Below, one piece after another: positions 50,370 to 59,941 of a stretch of DNA of 64,000 nt. The DNA comes from CALMAK01 sp964392265 (GTDB taxonomy: Bacteria; Patescibacteriota; Saccharimonadia; Saccharimonadales; Saccharimonadaceae). A program made the position numbers and the translations under genes. Within the stretch, counting starts at the first letter, position 1; every line of letters starts with the position of its first letter. The DNA is taken from contig CAYMOS010000003.1 of assembly GCA_964392265.1 (NCBI GenBank), forward strand, positions 141,611 to 205,610. Reading direction: 5' to 3'. Under the pieces are notes generated by a model. It saw only the letters and a program-made list of their open reading frames with translations. It was not told the origin of the DNA and did no database searches.

Positions 50370-52318
50370 ACGGTATAGCGTCGGGTCAGGTATGCTTGTG
50401 CATTAGCCAGCAGCTTCTCGTTTTTATCAGTCGCATTCAGTGCAGGGTACTTGCCATTATGAGCGATGACGAACGCCTTAATTTGCGGTACGAGTGCAAG
50501 AGCATCTTCATCCGACATATCAATCCGAGAACCAGCAATCGTATCTTGAATAACACGAAACACATCCGCTCCCACTTTCTTAGATATCACCTCAAAGGCG
50601 TGTTGGAATGGATTGATAGAATCAATCAGGTCGATACTCAAATCATCAAGGTTCACGAAGCTATTTGCCAGTGTGATGAACTTCTTGTCGCCCTCCTCGG
50701 TAATTTTCGTACCAGCAGATTTGAATGCCAAGTTGCTCGCAAGATACTGACGAGTGACCTCGACTTCTTCGTCAGAAAGCCCAGGAAGTTTCTCGCGGAT
50801 AATCTTTGACTGGAGGTGCTTCATATATTCACCCGAGTGGCCATTGGCGGCAGCACGTTGTATCTGCGTATCTTGCAGCACGGCTGCGGTCAAATCTTCC
50901 AGCTCGGTTGCAAGGATTTGCTTGACACGCTCGGTTGGTGGATTCTTGAGACCTTTGACGAACACCTCGCCAGCCTGTGCTTTTTGATCTGGCGAAACAC
51001 GAGGCTTAAACGTAAAGTTCGGTGCTAGCACTTGCTCCATCAAGAGCGAGGCGGTAATGGCTTTGAGCATATTATTCACCGACACTTGCACGTCCTCGGT
51101 CGTGCCATTTGGCTGCACAATGAGATTAGTAAACTGTGCGTGTGATTTGTTGTAGCTATCACGGGTACAGCGGCCAATAATTTGCACGATTTCCGTCAAG
51201 CTCGCACGGTAGCCAATCGTCAATGCTTGTTCACACCATGGCCAGTCAAAGCCTTCCTTGGCCATACCAAGTGCCACGATAATATCTACACCATTGATGT
51301 CCTCACGAGCGACCTCGCTGAGGTATTTTGTAATCTTCGCACGGTGCAACGGATCATCATCGACGAGGTTAGCTACTTTGCGAGTGACTCCAGTTTCATC
51401 AAGAACATACTCGATACCTGTTTCACTATCTTGTGATTGCCATTCACCGATCAAGCTATAAATCTGCTCAACTTCTTCATGTTTGCCAACTCGTGTCGAT
51501 TCCTTTGAGTTCACATTTGGAATATGTATAATCGTCTTCTTGCTTGGGTCAAGCACGGCATTTAACGCACCGTCATCGAGATAGCTTCCCGTGTAGAAAT
51601 GGTAGCCAATGCCAAGTGTTTCGAGATACGTATAGCCATTTAGCTGTTCGTAGTACGTGTAGGTAACTTTATCGAACTCGGCTTCATCTTCTGGTGTCAG
51701 GATAGGTACGGCATCGCCACGGAAGTACGAACCAGTCATAGCAATAATTTGCACGTTCGTGCTATTCATTACTCTGTGCAACAAGTCACCGAGTCGGCTA
51801 TCATCACTAACAGACACATGGTGGAACTCGTCGATAGCCAGTACAGCATCATTGAAAAACTCCGCATCAAGTTCTTCGTTTTCAAAGGCAAAACGTAGAG
51901 TAGCGTGCGTACATACCAAAATCTTGCTGTCGTCATCTTTCATAAAACGAACAAACGACTTTACTTTGCTTTTATCGTCACCTGTACCGAGGCAAAGGTT
52001 ATTGCGATCTTCAACCTCCCAGTTAGCAAAGAAGCCATTGTTGGTGAGGTTCGTATTGCCGAATGATGATCCGATAGACTTTTCAGGCACGGCTACGATG
52101 ATCTTTTTCTTGCCTTGATTGATAAGTTTGTCGAGGCCAATAAACATCAACGCACGAGATTTACCAGATGCCGGAGGTGCTTTAATGAGTAAGTGATTGC
52201 TATTTCGCTTGTCGAATACACGACGCTGCATTTCACGCATACCATAACTATCGGTCTTGGTAGATTCGCCGTTCTTTTCGTATTTTACGTCGATGATATT
52301 GAGAGTTTCGCTATTCAT
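50336..52318 (-). CDS. SF2 DEAD/DEAH-type helicase of a restriction-like system
   Basis: This 660-residue helicase probably translocates along or opens target DNA for the neighbouring methylase and nuclease. Walker A is APPASGKSRAL (about 48-58), motif II is DEFHH (about 168), motif III-like AMTGSYF follows, and motif VI is QIIGRCTRDS (about 385). The C-terminal 250 residues are helical and unassigned. It starts two bases after the methylase stop, so the two are coupled. Confidence 0.88.
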   Translation of the reverse strand: MNSETLNIIDVKYEKNGESTKTDSYGMREMQRRVFDKRNSNHLLIKAPPASGKSRALMFIGLDKLINQGKKKIIVAVPEKSIGSSFGNTNLTNNGFFANWEVEDRNNLCLGTGDDKSKVKSFVRFMKDDDSKILVCTHATLRFAFENEELDAEFFNDAVLAIDEFHHVSVSDDSRLGDLLHRVMNSTNVQIIAMTGSYFRGDAVPILTPEDEAEFDKVTYTYYEQLNGYTYLETLGIGYHFYTGSYLDDGALNAVLDPSKKTIIHIPNVNSKESTRVGKHEEVEQIYSLIGEWQSQDSETGIEYVLDETGVTRKVANLVDDDPLHRAKITKYLSEVAREDINGVDIIVALGMAKEGFDWPWCEQALTIGYRASLTEIVQIIGRCTRDSYNKSHAQFTNLIVQPNGTTEDVQVSVNNMLKAITASLLMEQVLAPNFTFKPRVSPDQKAQAGEVFVKGLKNPPTERVKQILATELEDLTAAVLQDTQIQRAAANGHSGEYMKHLQSKIIREKLPGLSDEEVEVTRQYLASNLAFKSAGTKITEEGDKKFITLANSFVNLDDLSIDLIDSINPFQHAFEVISKKVGADVFRVIQDTIAGSRIDMSDEDALALVPQIKAFVIAHNGKYPALNATDKNEKLLANAQAYLTRRYTVWQQEKERDNT

Positions 52319-52320
52319 GA

Positions 52321-55128
52321 TTATTTCTTCTCTTTCTCCGCTGAGGTCATTTGCTCGTATAGGGCGAAGAGGTCGGCAAGACGTTCTTCGTCGGAATTGT
52401 ATGGTTTTTGGCGATATAGACGATCGACGACTAGGTCTAGTTGCGCGTGAGCTTCTCGCAAGTCTTCAGGCATTTTGTCTGGGTCATACATTTCGGCTAA
52501 TGTTTTCTCGGAGTGATTTTCACGAACAAAAAGGACATTGCGAGCTTTGGCGGTTAGTTCCTGCTTCTCATGCTCGAGGAGCGGCTTTAGCGGAAAGGTG
52601 TTATATACGATAGAGGCTGAATATCTGTAGTCCGTCTTAAGCTTGCCGCCAATAGCTCGCACCCATGTCATGTGCATTTTGCTAGTTACAACACTAAACA
52701 CCCAAGGTTCAGCATCGTAAACAGCCAGTGCTGCATTTGATATAACAATCGATGAATCCATGTATCCTATAGGTAGGTATGGTCGTCGTTCAGATGAAAC
52801 AATAGGTATCATGATAGCATCAGTACTTTTATAATTACGCCATGCAAATCTCCATGGTGTATTGGCATTCTTTTGACTATCCTTGCCCTTGCGTCCGGAT
52901 CGCCACTCTTGAACAGAGTTCAACCGTTCAGCGACTGGCTTTATATCCATCGCATCCTCGACTTCTCTGTCTTCTACCCATAGACAATATTTCATTTTCC
53001 CCTGAATAAGTTCTTGCGAACCAAAAAACTTCTTAATGAATTGATTCGCTCTGTTGTCGGCTGTGATAAGTTTTTCCTTGCTTACTTCATCGAGAGTCAG
53101 GAATCCGCCATCTAGAGCAAAGCTGCCGTAATCTATTTTTGGCAATTGTGATGAGAGTACCCTGGATCTCCTTGTTACAATCGTGTTAGCACCAGTTGAG
53201 AGATATGCATTGATATTATCGACCTGATGACGAACGCCTTCGTCGTACAAGTACTTCGGTGACCTATCTTTATTGCGAATGTTTATGATTGCAACAGTAA
53301 CTCCAGCGTTAGCTCGTGCAGAGTTTTGCCATTTGAACGAGAGGTGTGCAAATCCGATTTCAAGCGACTCGAGGATAGGTGGCCACAATATGCTCACTTG
53401 CTCACCTTGTGTAATCGAGTTTGTGGTTACGAAGCAGAGTCTTGACCTAGTTCCCTCAATGTATCGAGACCCTTTGATAAACCATATCGATATGTAGTCT
53501 AGGCTCTTGAAATTCTGTAATTCACCACAAACAATTTTAATGTCTTCTTTCTGGCTTTCGTCCTGTCCACGGCTGCCTTGATACGGTGGATTGCCGATGA
53601 GATAAATCTCGTCGAACTCTTCTTTCGCGAGTTCCTGCTGTTCATGCTCATCCTCAAATTCTATAAGTGAGCTTTGCTGACTGGAACTATTTGGCATGCC
53701 AACTGCGTGAGGTACATTTGGGCATACTTCATTCCAATCGAGTCGAGCGGCATTACCGTGAATAATATTTGCATTGTCTTTGAGTGGGATAAGCTTGATC
53801 TCGCGGCCAAATTGCTTCTCGAAATCAATGTTCATCTGATGCTTTGCAAGGTAGAGAGACAGGATAGCAATCTCGTGCGGAAAGTCGTCAATCTCGATGC
53901 CGTAGAAATTGTCGAGTTTAATCTGTGACGAAAGCTTATTTTGGAAGCTTTTCTCTAGAAAGCTACCAACCAACAAGCGTTCGATGATGGCATGCTCAAT
54001 TTTGCGCAATTCCTTGTAGGCGATAATCAAAAAGTTACCACTACCACAGGCAGGGTCAAAGACTTTAATTTTACTAATTCGCTCCCATAAGCGGATGAGC
54101 TTGCTTGGGTTGTCGTAGTTTTTATCAAACTCTTCACGTAACTCATCAATGAACAGTGGCTCGATGGTTTTCATGATGTTGGGTACGCTGGTATAGTGTT
54201 GACCGTGAGTGTGTCGCAAATCTTCGTCTACAATACTCTGGAACATAGAGCCAAAGATATCTGGGTTAATCTCTGACCAATTCAAGCTACCGCAGTCGAG
54301 AATGAGTTTACGAGCCTGAGCGTTAAACTTCGGGATACCGATGCTGTGTTTTTTAGTATCAAAGATCGTGCCGTTAACGTACGGGAACTTACTAAATGGA
54401 CTCGTGAAGTTTGTTTTATCTTCGGTGTCGAGCGCTTCAAAAAGTGTCTGTAGGAATGTATTGAGATCACTGCCATCTGTTTGAGTAAAATCCTTGATAG
54501 AGCTAGTGAAGATTGATTTTTCATCAGAGCTAAACACTCTCGTATCTTCGGCAAAGAAACAAAACAACAGTCGGCTAAAGAATACATTGAGGTCGTGGCG
54601 GAAGTTTGCTTGGGGGTCAGCTAGTCGTTCGGCATTGACTCGCTCGATCTCAGAGTAGAGTTCTTGCATTTTGTCGGCTGCACGACGGTCAGCAACGGCC
54701 TCAGTTTTTTCGTCGGTAATTTCATCACCCGTCCAGCCATAGAAGAAGTCAACATCACGGTCGATATCTCGCAGGTTAATATCAAGGCGAGTATCTTTTT
54801 TGGTATCAACGGCTACAAGCTTATCGTAGTCGGTCACGATGAGGTAGCGAGGGTTATAGCGAACGACGAGTGGATCCTGCTCTAACCCCTCAAGAGTGGA
54901 GCGAAGTTTGCTGGAATCGGCAATGTGTCTAAAATAAACTACGCCACGCTGTAGGATATCATTTTCTTTGTCTTCGGCAAGATTGAGCGAGCCTTGGCGG
55001 AGCTTGGTGATAGCCGAGCTTGCACGCCCATATGCAGCGAGCAGCTCGTAGAGGATATCGATACCGTATGACTCTCGATTCGCAAGTTCGGTAACATTTC
55101 TCTGAACGTCAGAAAATGCCAATCGCAT
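52321..55128 (-). CDS. MmeI-like N6-adenine DNA methyltransferase, nuclease motif not evident
   Basis: The start at 55128 (MRLAFSDVQRNV) has GGAGGG upstream and leaves 935 residues. The domain order follows MmeI/type IIG proteins: an N-terminal domain, a helical spacer (FRHDLNVFFSRLLFCFFAED, about 176-195), THGQHYTSVPNIMKTIEPLF (about 307), SAM motif I FDPACGSGNFL (357-367), motif IV NPPY (513-516), then target recognition. The N-terminal domain (RYLIVTDYDKLVAVDTKKD, about 94) lacks a clear D-ExK nuclease site, so cutting is probably supplied by the GIY-YIG partner. First gene of a three-gene operon. Confidence 0.9.
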   Translation of the reverse strand: MRLAFSDVQRNVTELANRESYGIDILYELLAAYGRASSAITKLRQGSLNLAEDKENDILQRGVVYFRHIADSSKLRSTLEGLEQDPLVVRYNPRYLIVTDYDKLVAVDTKKDTRLDINLRDIDRDVDFFYGWTGDEITDEKTEAVADRRAADKMQELYSEIERVNAERLADPQANFRHDLNVFFSRLLFCFFAEDTRVFSSDEKSIFTSSIKDFTQTDGSDLNTFLQTLFEALDTEDKTNFTSPFSKFPYVNGTIFDTKKHSIGIPKFNAQARKLILDCGSLNWSEINPDIFGSMFQSIVDEDLRHTHGQHYTSVPNIMKTIEPLFIDELREEFDKNYDNPSKLIRLWERISKIKVFDPACGSGNFLIIAYKELRKIEHAIIERLLVGSFLEKSFQNKLSSQIKLDNFYGIEIDDFPHEIAILSLYLAKHQMNIDFEKQFGREIKLIPLKDNANIIHGNAARLDWNEVCPNVPHAVGMPNSSSQQSSLIEFEDEHEQQELAKEEFDEIYLIGNPPYQGSRGQDESQKEDIKIVCGELQNFKSLDYISIWFIKGSRYIEGTRSRLCFVTTNSITQGEQVSILWPPILESLEIGFAHLSFKWQNSARANAGVTVAIINIRNKDRSPKYLYDEGVRHQVDNINAYLSTGANTIVTRRSRVLSSQLPKIDYGSFALDGGFLTLDEVSKEKLITADNRANQFIKKFFGSQELIQGKMKYCLWVEDREVEDAMDIKPVAERLNSVQEWRSGRKGKDSQKNANTPWRFAWRNYKSTDAIMIPIVSSERRPYLPIGYMDSSIVISNAALAVYDAEPWVFSVVTSKMHMTWVRAIGGKLKTDYRYSASIVYNTFPLKPLLEHEKQELTAKARNVLFVRENHSEKTLAEMYDPDKMPEDLREAHAQLDLVVDRLYRQKPYNSDEERLADLFALYEQMTSAEKEKK

Positions 55129-55190
55129 CAGGAGATACCCTCCACAGATGCGAGATAATAACAAACAGAAACAGACCTGAATAGCGGCAT

Positions 55191-55337
55191 AGTTTTGCGA
55201 CCTTTCGTTTTCAGTCGCAAACAAAAATGCGACTATTTACTTAGTCGCAAAACTACAATTTATCCATCGAAGAATAAAAGGCGTAAATAGCCGCATATAT
55301 TGCCTTCGATAGACAAATATAAATTGTAGTTTTGCCT
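55191..55337. promoter_or_regulatory. nested inverted repeats in the divergent defence promoter region
   Basis: GCAAAACTACAATTTAT (55247-55263) and ATAAATTGTAGTTTTGC (55319-55335) are perfect 17-bp arms enclosing a second pair, ATCGAAG / CTTCGAT. GCGACTA / TAGTCGC (55229-55248) forms a separate hairpin with a T-rich tail on the minus strand. The motif GTCGCAAA or its complement occurs four times between 55194 and 55252. The region lies between the divergent methylase and RloC-like genes, so it may bind a regulator or act as an RNA switch. Confidence 0.6.
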
Positions 55338-55483
55338 CTTTATTATAGCATCTTTGAGCCTGTATTTGTACGGTGCTGATGGATATTATCTAAAGTTTTA
55401 CATACGGCCGACACCATCCCTAGGCTCTTGAGGTGAGGTATAATGGAAACAAGGACACCCCTTGGGAATGGATAAGTGATAAA

Positions 55484-57718
55484 ATGCCGATAATCAAGAA
55501 AGTAACCAAGCTAAAAAACCTAGGTATCTATACTAGTCTTAACTGGGACGCAAGTCTACAAGAATTAAAGCAATACAACGTCATCTACGGATGGAACGGC
55601 ACAGGAAAGAGCACCTTTTCTAAGCTACTTGGTGCATTGAATGAAGGCAGCCATCCAGACTTTCCATCTCTCGAGTATCAAATACACGACAGCGATGGGA
55701 GCACCCACACTCACGGAACAGCTTTCGGCACCCCAATACGAGTCTTTAATACCGATTTTATTGCGGACAATATAGATTTCGATACCTTAAGCTCGAAGTC
55801 TATCACGGTAGTTCTAGGCAAAGAGAATAAGGCGGCACTCAAGGCTATCGAAGAGGACGAAGCCGAGCTAGCCAGAATAAAGGAAGCTATCCGCACAAAA
55901 ACGAGCGAGAAAGAGGCCAAAGAGAAAGAGCGAGGCCTAGAATTTACCGCTGTCGCCAAAGTTATTGGTGCTGTGAGTCGAGGTGGCGTAGTGCGCACCT
56001 ACAATAAAACTCACGCAGAGCAAGCCTTTGCAAGATTGTCTGACAAAGAATTGCTCGATGATACTGAGTTAGAAAAGCTAGTGCTGTCGGTTGCACAGCC
56101 ATCTCTTCCTGAGCAGAAACAGATGTCGTTAGGTGAGGCAAGCACTGACTTGTCAGAAATTATTGACGAAGCCCATACCCTACTAGCTAAGACGGTATCG
56201 GCTAGTGTTATTGAGCGACTCAAAGAAAATGCGGATATTTCTGAATGGGTAGAAGCAGGCATCAAGGTACATGCCGATCACGAAAGTAATACATGTGAAT
56301 TCTGCGGTAATCCATTAGACACAGCAAGGCTGGCAGAGCTAACGGCACATTTCAACGAAGCCGATGCAAAGTTAAAAGTAGAGGTAGATGACCTTGCGAA
56401 TAGGTTAGTCACCGTATATAACACCATTAAAGATATCAATCCCGTCGATAAAATGAATCTTTATCAAGAGTTTCATGGCGACTACGCAGAAAAAGCGGAA
56501 GGCCTGACGAGCGAGCGCGACGCTTTGCTTGAGTCCATAAAGAAATTTGGTGATCTCGTGCGATCCAAGAAGCTTCATACGACCGAAGAGCTTAGTATTG
56601 CGGAAACACCCGATCTTACGAAAATCACTACCTCCTTGGGCGAAGTAAATGAAATTATTGCCAATCACAACAAAAAGACAAGCGACTTCGTCAACCAACA
56701 AAAGAATGATAGTGCTAAAATCGAAAACCACCACCTTAGCGGCATCTATGACAAGGTTAATGGCCTGAAAGGTCAAATTGAAGTACTGGATACTGAGATA
56801 GCCGTCCTGAAGAATGGAGATGAGAAAGTTACCGGCCAAGCCGAGCTACTATCTAGGGTTGCAACAAATAAGAGTAAGGTTTCGTCGGAACATAAGGCCT
56901 GCGAACTACTCAATACATCGCTCAAGAAGTTTCTAGGTCACGATGAGATAACGTTTGCACCAAATACTGAAAGCGGTGACGATGCTGGCTATTTACTCCT
57001 AAGGCGTGGCGATCCTGCCAAGAGTCTTAGCGAAGGTGAACGAACCGCAATCGCATTCGTATTTTTCGTAACGCAGCTGCAAGACGACAGCTTCGATCCA
57101 AAGACTGGGATTATTGTTGTTGACGATCCAGTCTCTAGTCTCGACTCCAATTCACAGTATCAAGCGTTTTCATTTCTGAAAAAGGCCACCGAAGATGCGA
57201 GTCAGCTATTTATACTTACCCATAATTTTGATTTCTTGAAACTAGTAACTAACTGGATTAAGCACTCTCGTAAAACGTTTGGTTTATTTATGGTGAAGAA
57301 TAGCTTCTCTGAAACGGACGGCACACGCACTGCGTACCTAGACAAATTAGATAAAGCACTCGAAGAATTTGAAAGTGAATATCACTACTTATTCAATGTT
57401 GCCTACAAATACAAAGATGACGGCACTATAGCGAATGCCTATAAAATGCCCAACATAGCTCGTAAGCTACTCGACAGCTTCTTGATGTTCCGAGTCCCAA
57501 AGAATACTAATACATTCAACCGCTTACAGGAAATAAGCTATGACGAAGAGAAAAAAGCATCTATCTATAAGTTCGCCAACGACCAGTCGCATATTACAGG
57601 CTCTGGTTTTGACCCCTCTTTGGTACCCGAGGCCAAAAATTGCATAACCGACTTGCTTGACATGATGAAGGCAGTTGACCCCGACCACTTTAGATACCTA
57701 GAGGAAACCATATCTTAA
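55484..57718 (+). CDS. RloC/PrrC-like AAA_13 ATPase, candidate tRNA anticodon nuclease
   Basis: The start at 55484 follows a TATAAT box at 55439 and gives 744 residues. ABC-type ATPase parts are Walker A GWNGTGKST (36-44), signature LSEGE (515-519), Walker B VVDDP (about 545-549) and switch His580. A coiled coil between them carries CEFC (271-274), a zinc-hook-like pair as in RloC. The C-terminal segment has R660-x3-D664 and NDQSH703, resembling the R-x3-E...H triad of PrrC/RloC nucleases with Asp for Glu. PrrC accompanies type I restriction genes; here the gene is divergent from the methylase operon. A non-nuclease AAA_13 protein is the alternative. Confidence 0.75.
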   Translation: MPIIKKVTKLKNLGIYTSLNWDASLQELKQYNVIYGWNGTGKSTFSKLLGALNEGSHPDFPSLEYQIHDSDGSTHTHGTAFGTPIRVFNTDFIADNIDFDTLSSKSITVVLGKENKAALKAIEEDEAELARIKEAIRTKTSEKEAKEKERGLEFTAVAKVIGAVSRGGVVRTYNKTHAEQAFARLSDKELLDDTELEKLVLSVAQPSLPEQKQMSLGEASTDLSEIIDEAHTLLAKTVSASVIERLKENADISEWVEAGIKVHADHESNTCEFCGNPLDTARLAELTAHFNEADAKLKVEVDDLANRLVTVYNTIKDINPVDKMNLYQEFHGDYAEKAEGLTSERDALLESIKKFGDLVRSKKLHTTEELSIAETPDLTKITTSLGEVNEIIANHNKKTSDFVNQQKNDSAKIENHHLSGIYDKVNGLKGQIEVLDTEIAVLKNGDEKVTGQAELLSRVATNKSKVSSEHKACELLNTSLKKFLGHDEITFAPNTESGDDAGYLLLRRGDPAKSLSEGERTAIAFVFFVTQLQDDSFDPKTGIIVVDDPVSSLDSNSQYQAFSFLKKATEDASQLFILTHNFDFLKLVTNWIKHSRKTFGLFMVKNSFSETDGTRTAYLDKLDKALEEFESEYHYLFNVAYKYKDDGTIANAYKMPNIARKLLDSFLMFRVPKNTNTFNRLQEISYDEEKKASIYKFANDQSHITGSGFDPSLVPEAKNCITDLLDMMKAVDPDHFRYLEETIS

Positions 57719-57771
57719 GACTACGATCTTAAGCTGGCTTTGTATCTTTTATTACAAAAAGGCTTTGCGAA

Positions 57772-58254
57772 TTACTGGCAATCTTTTGCATATCCCGCAT
57801 CAAGTGCTTCTTCTGGCGTAGCGAACCGCAGTTTCTCAGGATAGTCGGCTGGATATGGCGTGTAACTCTGTTCGTTGCTAAGGTAGCCAACGAGTACCGT
57901 ACAATTACTACCATCTGATGTGTGGTAGACAGTTTTTCCGTCATCAAACAACACTACTCCGTCGATCTTGAGGCTGTGCGCTCTTGTCCAATCAAGGATT
58001 GCTGCATCTTTCGGCACTCCACAACGTTCAGCGGCTGACGCTTCGACATTGCCTTGCTCTACAAACTCCGATGTAGCAACATCAGAAATGTCGGCAAGCT
58101 GACATGATGCCTTTGGTGTGGTGGTTGAGGCAGTATTCTTGGTTGCTGTGCTGCTTGGTCGATTCACGATATAGATACTACCTGCGATACCCGTCAGTAG
58201 GATAATCGCGACAACTATACCAATAACTCGCGGATTCTTGATGTTTACATTCAT
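57772..58254 (-). CDS. single-pass membrane protein with extracytoplasmic domain
   Basis: This 160-residue protein has one N-terminal helix (about 10-30), a Thr/Ser-rich linker, and an outer domain with four cysteines. It contains a VVLFDDGKTVYHTSDGSNCT stretch and ends RFATPEEALDAGYAKDCQ. The end resembles small domains with an E-A-x-x-A-G-Y/W signature. It begins three bases after the gene upstream, so it is the third gene of the membrane cluster. No function assigned. Confidence 0.65.
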   Translation of the reverse strand: MNVNIKNPRVIGIVVAIILLTGIAGSIYIVNRPSSTATKNTASTTTPKASCQLADISDVATSEFVEQGNVEASAAERCGVPKDAAILDWTRAHSLKIDGVVLFDDGKTVYHTSDGSNCTVLVGYLSNEQSYTPYPADYPEKLRFATPEEALDAGYAKDCQ

Positions 58255-58257
58255 TCC

Positions 58258-59160
58258 TTATTCTGTCTCTTCCTGTGCTTTTACAAACTGCACTATCGCA
58301 TCACCGTTCATATTTCCGTATGCTTTTACTCCCTCACCAATCGTTGCTAGATAAATATTTTTTGTATAGTCGCTATACGCCACGACATAACCCGTAGGCT
58401 TTTTGAGTAGCTCGACGATCCTGCTCGCAGCATCTTCTTTCACGACAGTGGAGTTGTCAGCGCTCCAGATGATACCGCCATATTCAAGCGTCGCACCTAC
58501 GTCCATTCTGTTATCTATTCCATTACCACACTCGGTCTTCAGGGTCGCTTTCAGACCTGCCATTGTGGTATACATCTGACTTGGCACGCCATCGTCACCA
58601 TCGTTGAAATCCGCGCTTGAAAGTGGGGTATCATATAGCCTCATATTCTTTAGTTCCCAGCCAGGACTGTAAAGAGTGTCTATCCCACCAAGAAGCTGTT
58701 TCAGCTCTGTGCTAACCGGCTCCGCATAAACGGGCAGTACGGACATATTCACGAGACACGGTGCTTTTTTGCCCGATGTCGTATTTGTGATCTTCACGCT
58801 GTAAACAGGCATAGTTGCTTTACTAATTCCTACATACCCCGGCTTGCCTTCGCTAGAATCAATTGTAGCGTCAACATCGCCCACTTCGTACTCTATGTCA
58901 TAGCTATAGCCACTGACATCTGTAAATGAGAGCTTATCTATCTTTGGCTTCTCATCGAAAGTATCGTCACGAGGTGAGTTTGCTTCGCCATCATAGTACG
59001 TTGTCTCGCTTTGGTCTGGTGTCGCTTGGGGCTGCGGTGACGATGGGCTACTCCACGAAATTTGCGTCAGAATAATACCGACCACAGTCGCAATAATTAA
59101 TCCGGTAGCAACTTGCTTTTTATGTTCTTCTATCCAGATACTGAGTAGTTGTAAATTCAT
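58258..59160 (-). CDS. membrane-anchored extracytoplasmic protein, unknown
   Basis: This 300-residue protein has a short N-terminus, one helix (about 17-36), a Pro/Ser/Gln linker, then an outer beta-rich domain with two cysteines (APCLVNM; KTECGNGID). I recognise no family. It is the middle of three co-directional membrane genes. AAGGAG precedes the ATG. Confidence 0.65.
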   Translation of the reverse strand: MNLQLLSIWIEEHKKQVATGLIIATVVGIILTQISWSSPSSPQPQATPDQSETTYYDGEANSPRDDTFDEKPKIDKLSFTDVSGYSYDIEYEVGDVDATIDSSEGKPGYVGISKATMPVYSVKITNTTSGKKAPCLVNMSVLPVYAEPVSTELKQLLGGIDTLYSPGWELKNMRLYDTPLSSADFNDGDDGVPSQMYTTMAGLKATLKTECGNGIDNRMDVGATLEYGGIIWSADNSTVVKEDAASRIVELLKKPTGYVVAYSDYTKNIYLATIGEGVKAYGNMNGDAIVQFVKAQEETE

Positions 59161-59185
59161 CGTTATACTCCTTTCTTACTATTAC

Positions 59186-59893
59186 TTATGGATACTGCAC
59201 CAAGAGTAGGAGTAATAAGCCAATATTTATAAGGAAGATGATAAACGTGAGTGGAAAGCCGCCGATATTAAGCGTCCATTTTCCACCTTGGTAGCGATAC
59301 CATGCGTAGATCGCCGTACCGATAACCCATAGCCATGCAAGAAGCACAATTTGCTGGCTATCTTTTAACTCCCACGCTAGACGACTACTGGCAGGCTTAA
59401 ATATGAATAACAGCATCAGTGCTGCCGAGACACCGTATACCAGCCATGACGCGTCTGCTTTCTTGTGCGTGCGCGGTGCAGCTGGCTTTTCTTTGTATGC
59501 AGTTTCGGCTTTGGTTGCGGTGTGTTTTGTTGCCGCTTTCTGTGATGCTGGATTATCTACGAGCTTGGCTGCTTTGTGGCACGCCGAGGCGATAAAGATG
59601 AGGAGGATACCGAACGCAATCGAGACAAACATACCGCCCATTTCACTCGCATAGTAGCCACTTCGCCCGTGAACGTAGGTTGAAACAATGAGCCAACCAC
59701 CGCCAAGTACAGCAATACCCATGCCTATTTTGAGACCAGTTGACGGGATATTGTAAGTCCTTGCAAGCCCCGCAATGAAGACGGCTAGTTTATGCGATAG
59801 GCTATCGAATTTGCCTTTAATAGAATTGTCTAGTTTGTCGATTGAATCATCAATCGTTTCTGCTGTATTTTTCTTCTCGTGTTGTTCGGTCAT
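59186..59893 (-). CDS. polytopic membrane protein, first gene of membrane cluster
   Basis: The start at 59893 (MTEQHEKKNTAETIDD) has GGAGGA 7 nt upstream. The 235 residues comprise a charged amphipathic N-terminus with DDSIDKLDNSIKGKFDSLSH, two helices (about 60-105), a basic linker and three or four helices toward the C-terminus. No family recognised. It lies behind a 190-nt structured leader with a terminator, so it is the gene most likely controlled by attenuation. Confidence 0.65.
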   Translation of the reverse strand: MTEQHEKKNTAETIDDSIDKLDNSIKGKFDSLSHKLAVFIAGLARTYNIPSTGLKIGMGIAVLGGGWLIVSTYVHGRSGYYASEMGGMFVSIAFGILLIFIASACHKAAKLVDNPASQKAATKHTATKAETAYKEKPAAPRTHKKADASWLVYGVSAALMLLFIFKPASSRLAWELKDSQQIVLLAWLWVIGTAIYAWYRYQGGKWTLNIGGFPLTFIIFLINIGLLLLLLVQYP

Positions 59894-59941
59894 GCCTTCC
59901 TCCGTAAGCATTAAATAGTTGGTAGAGCGGAGATCGGATAT

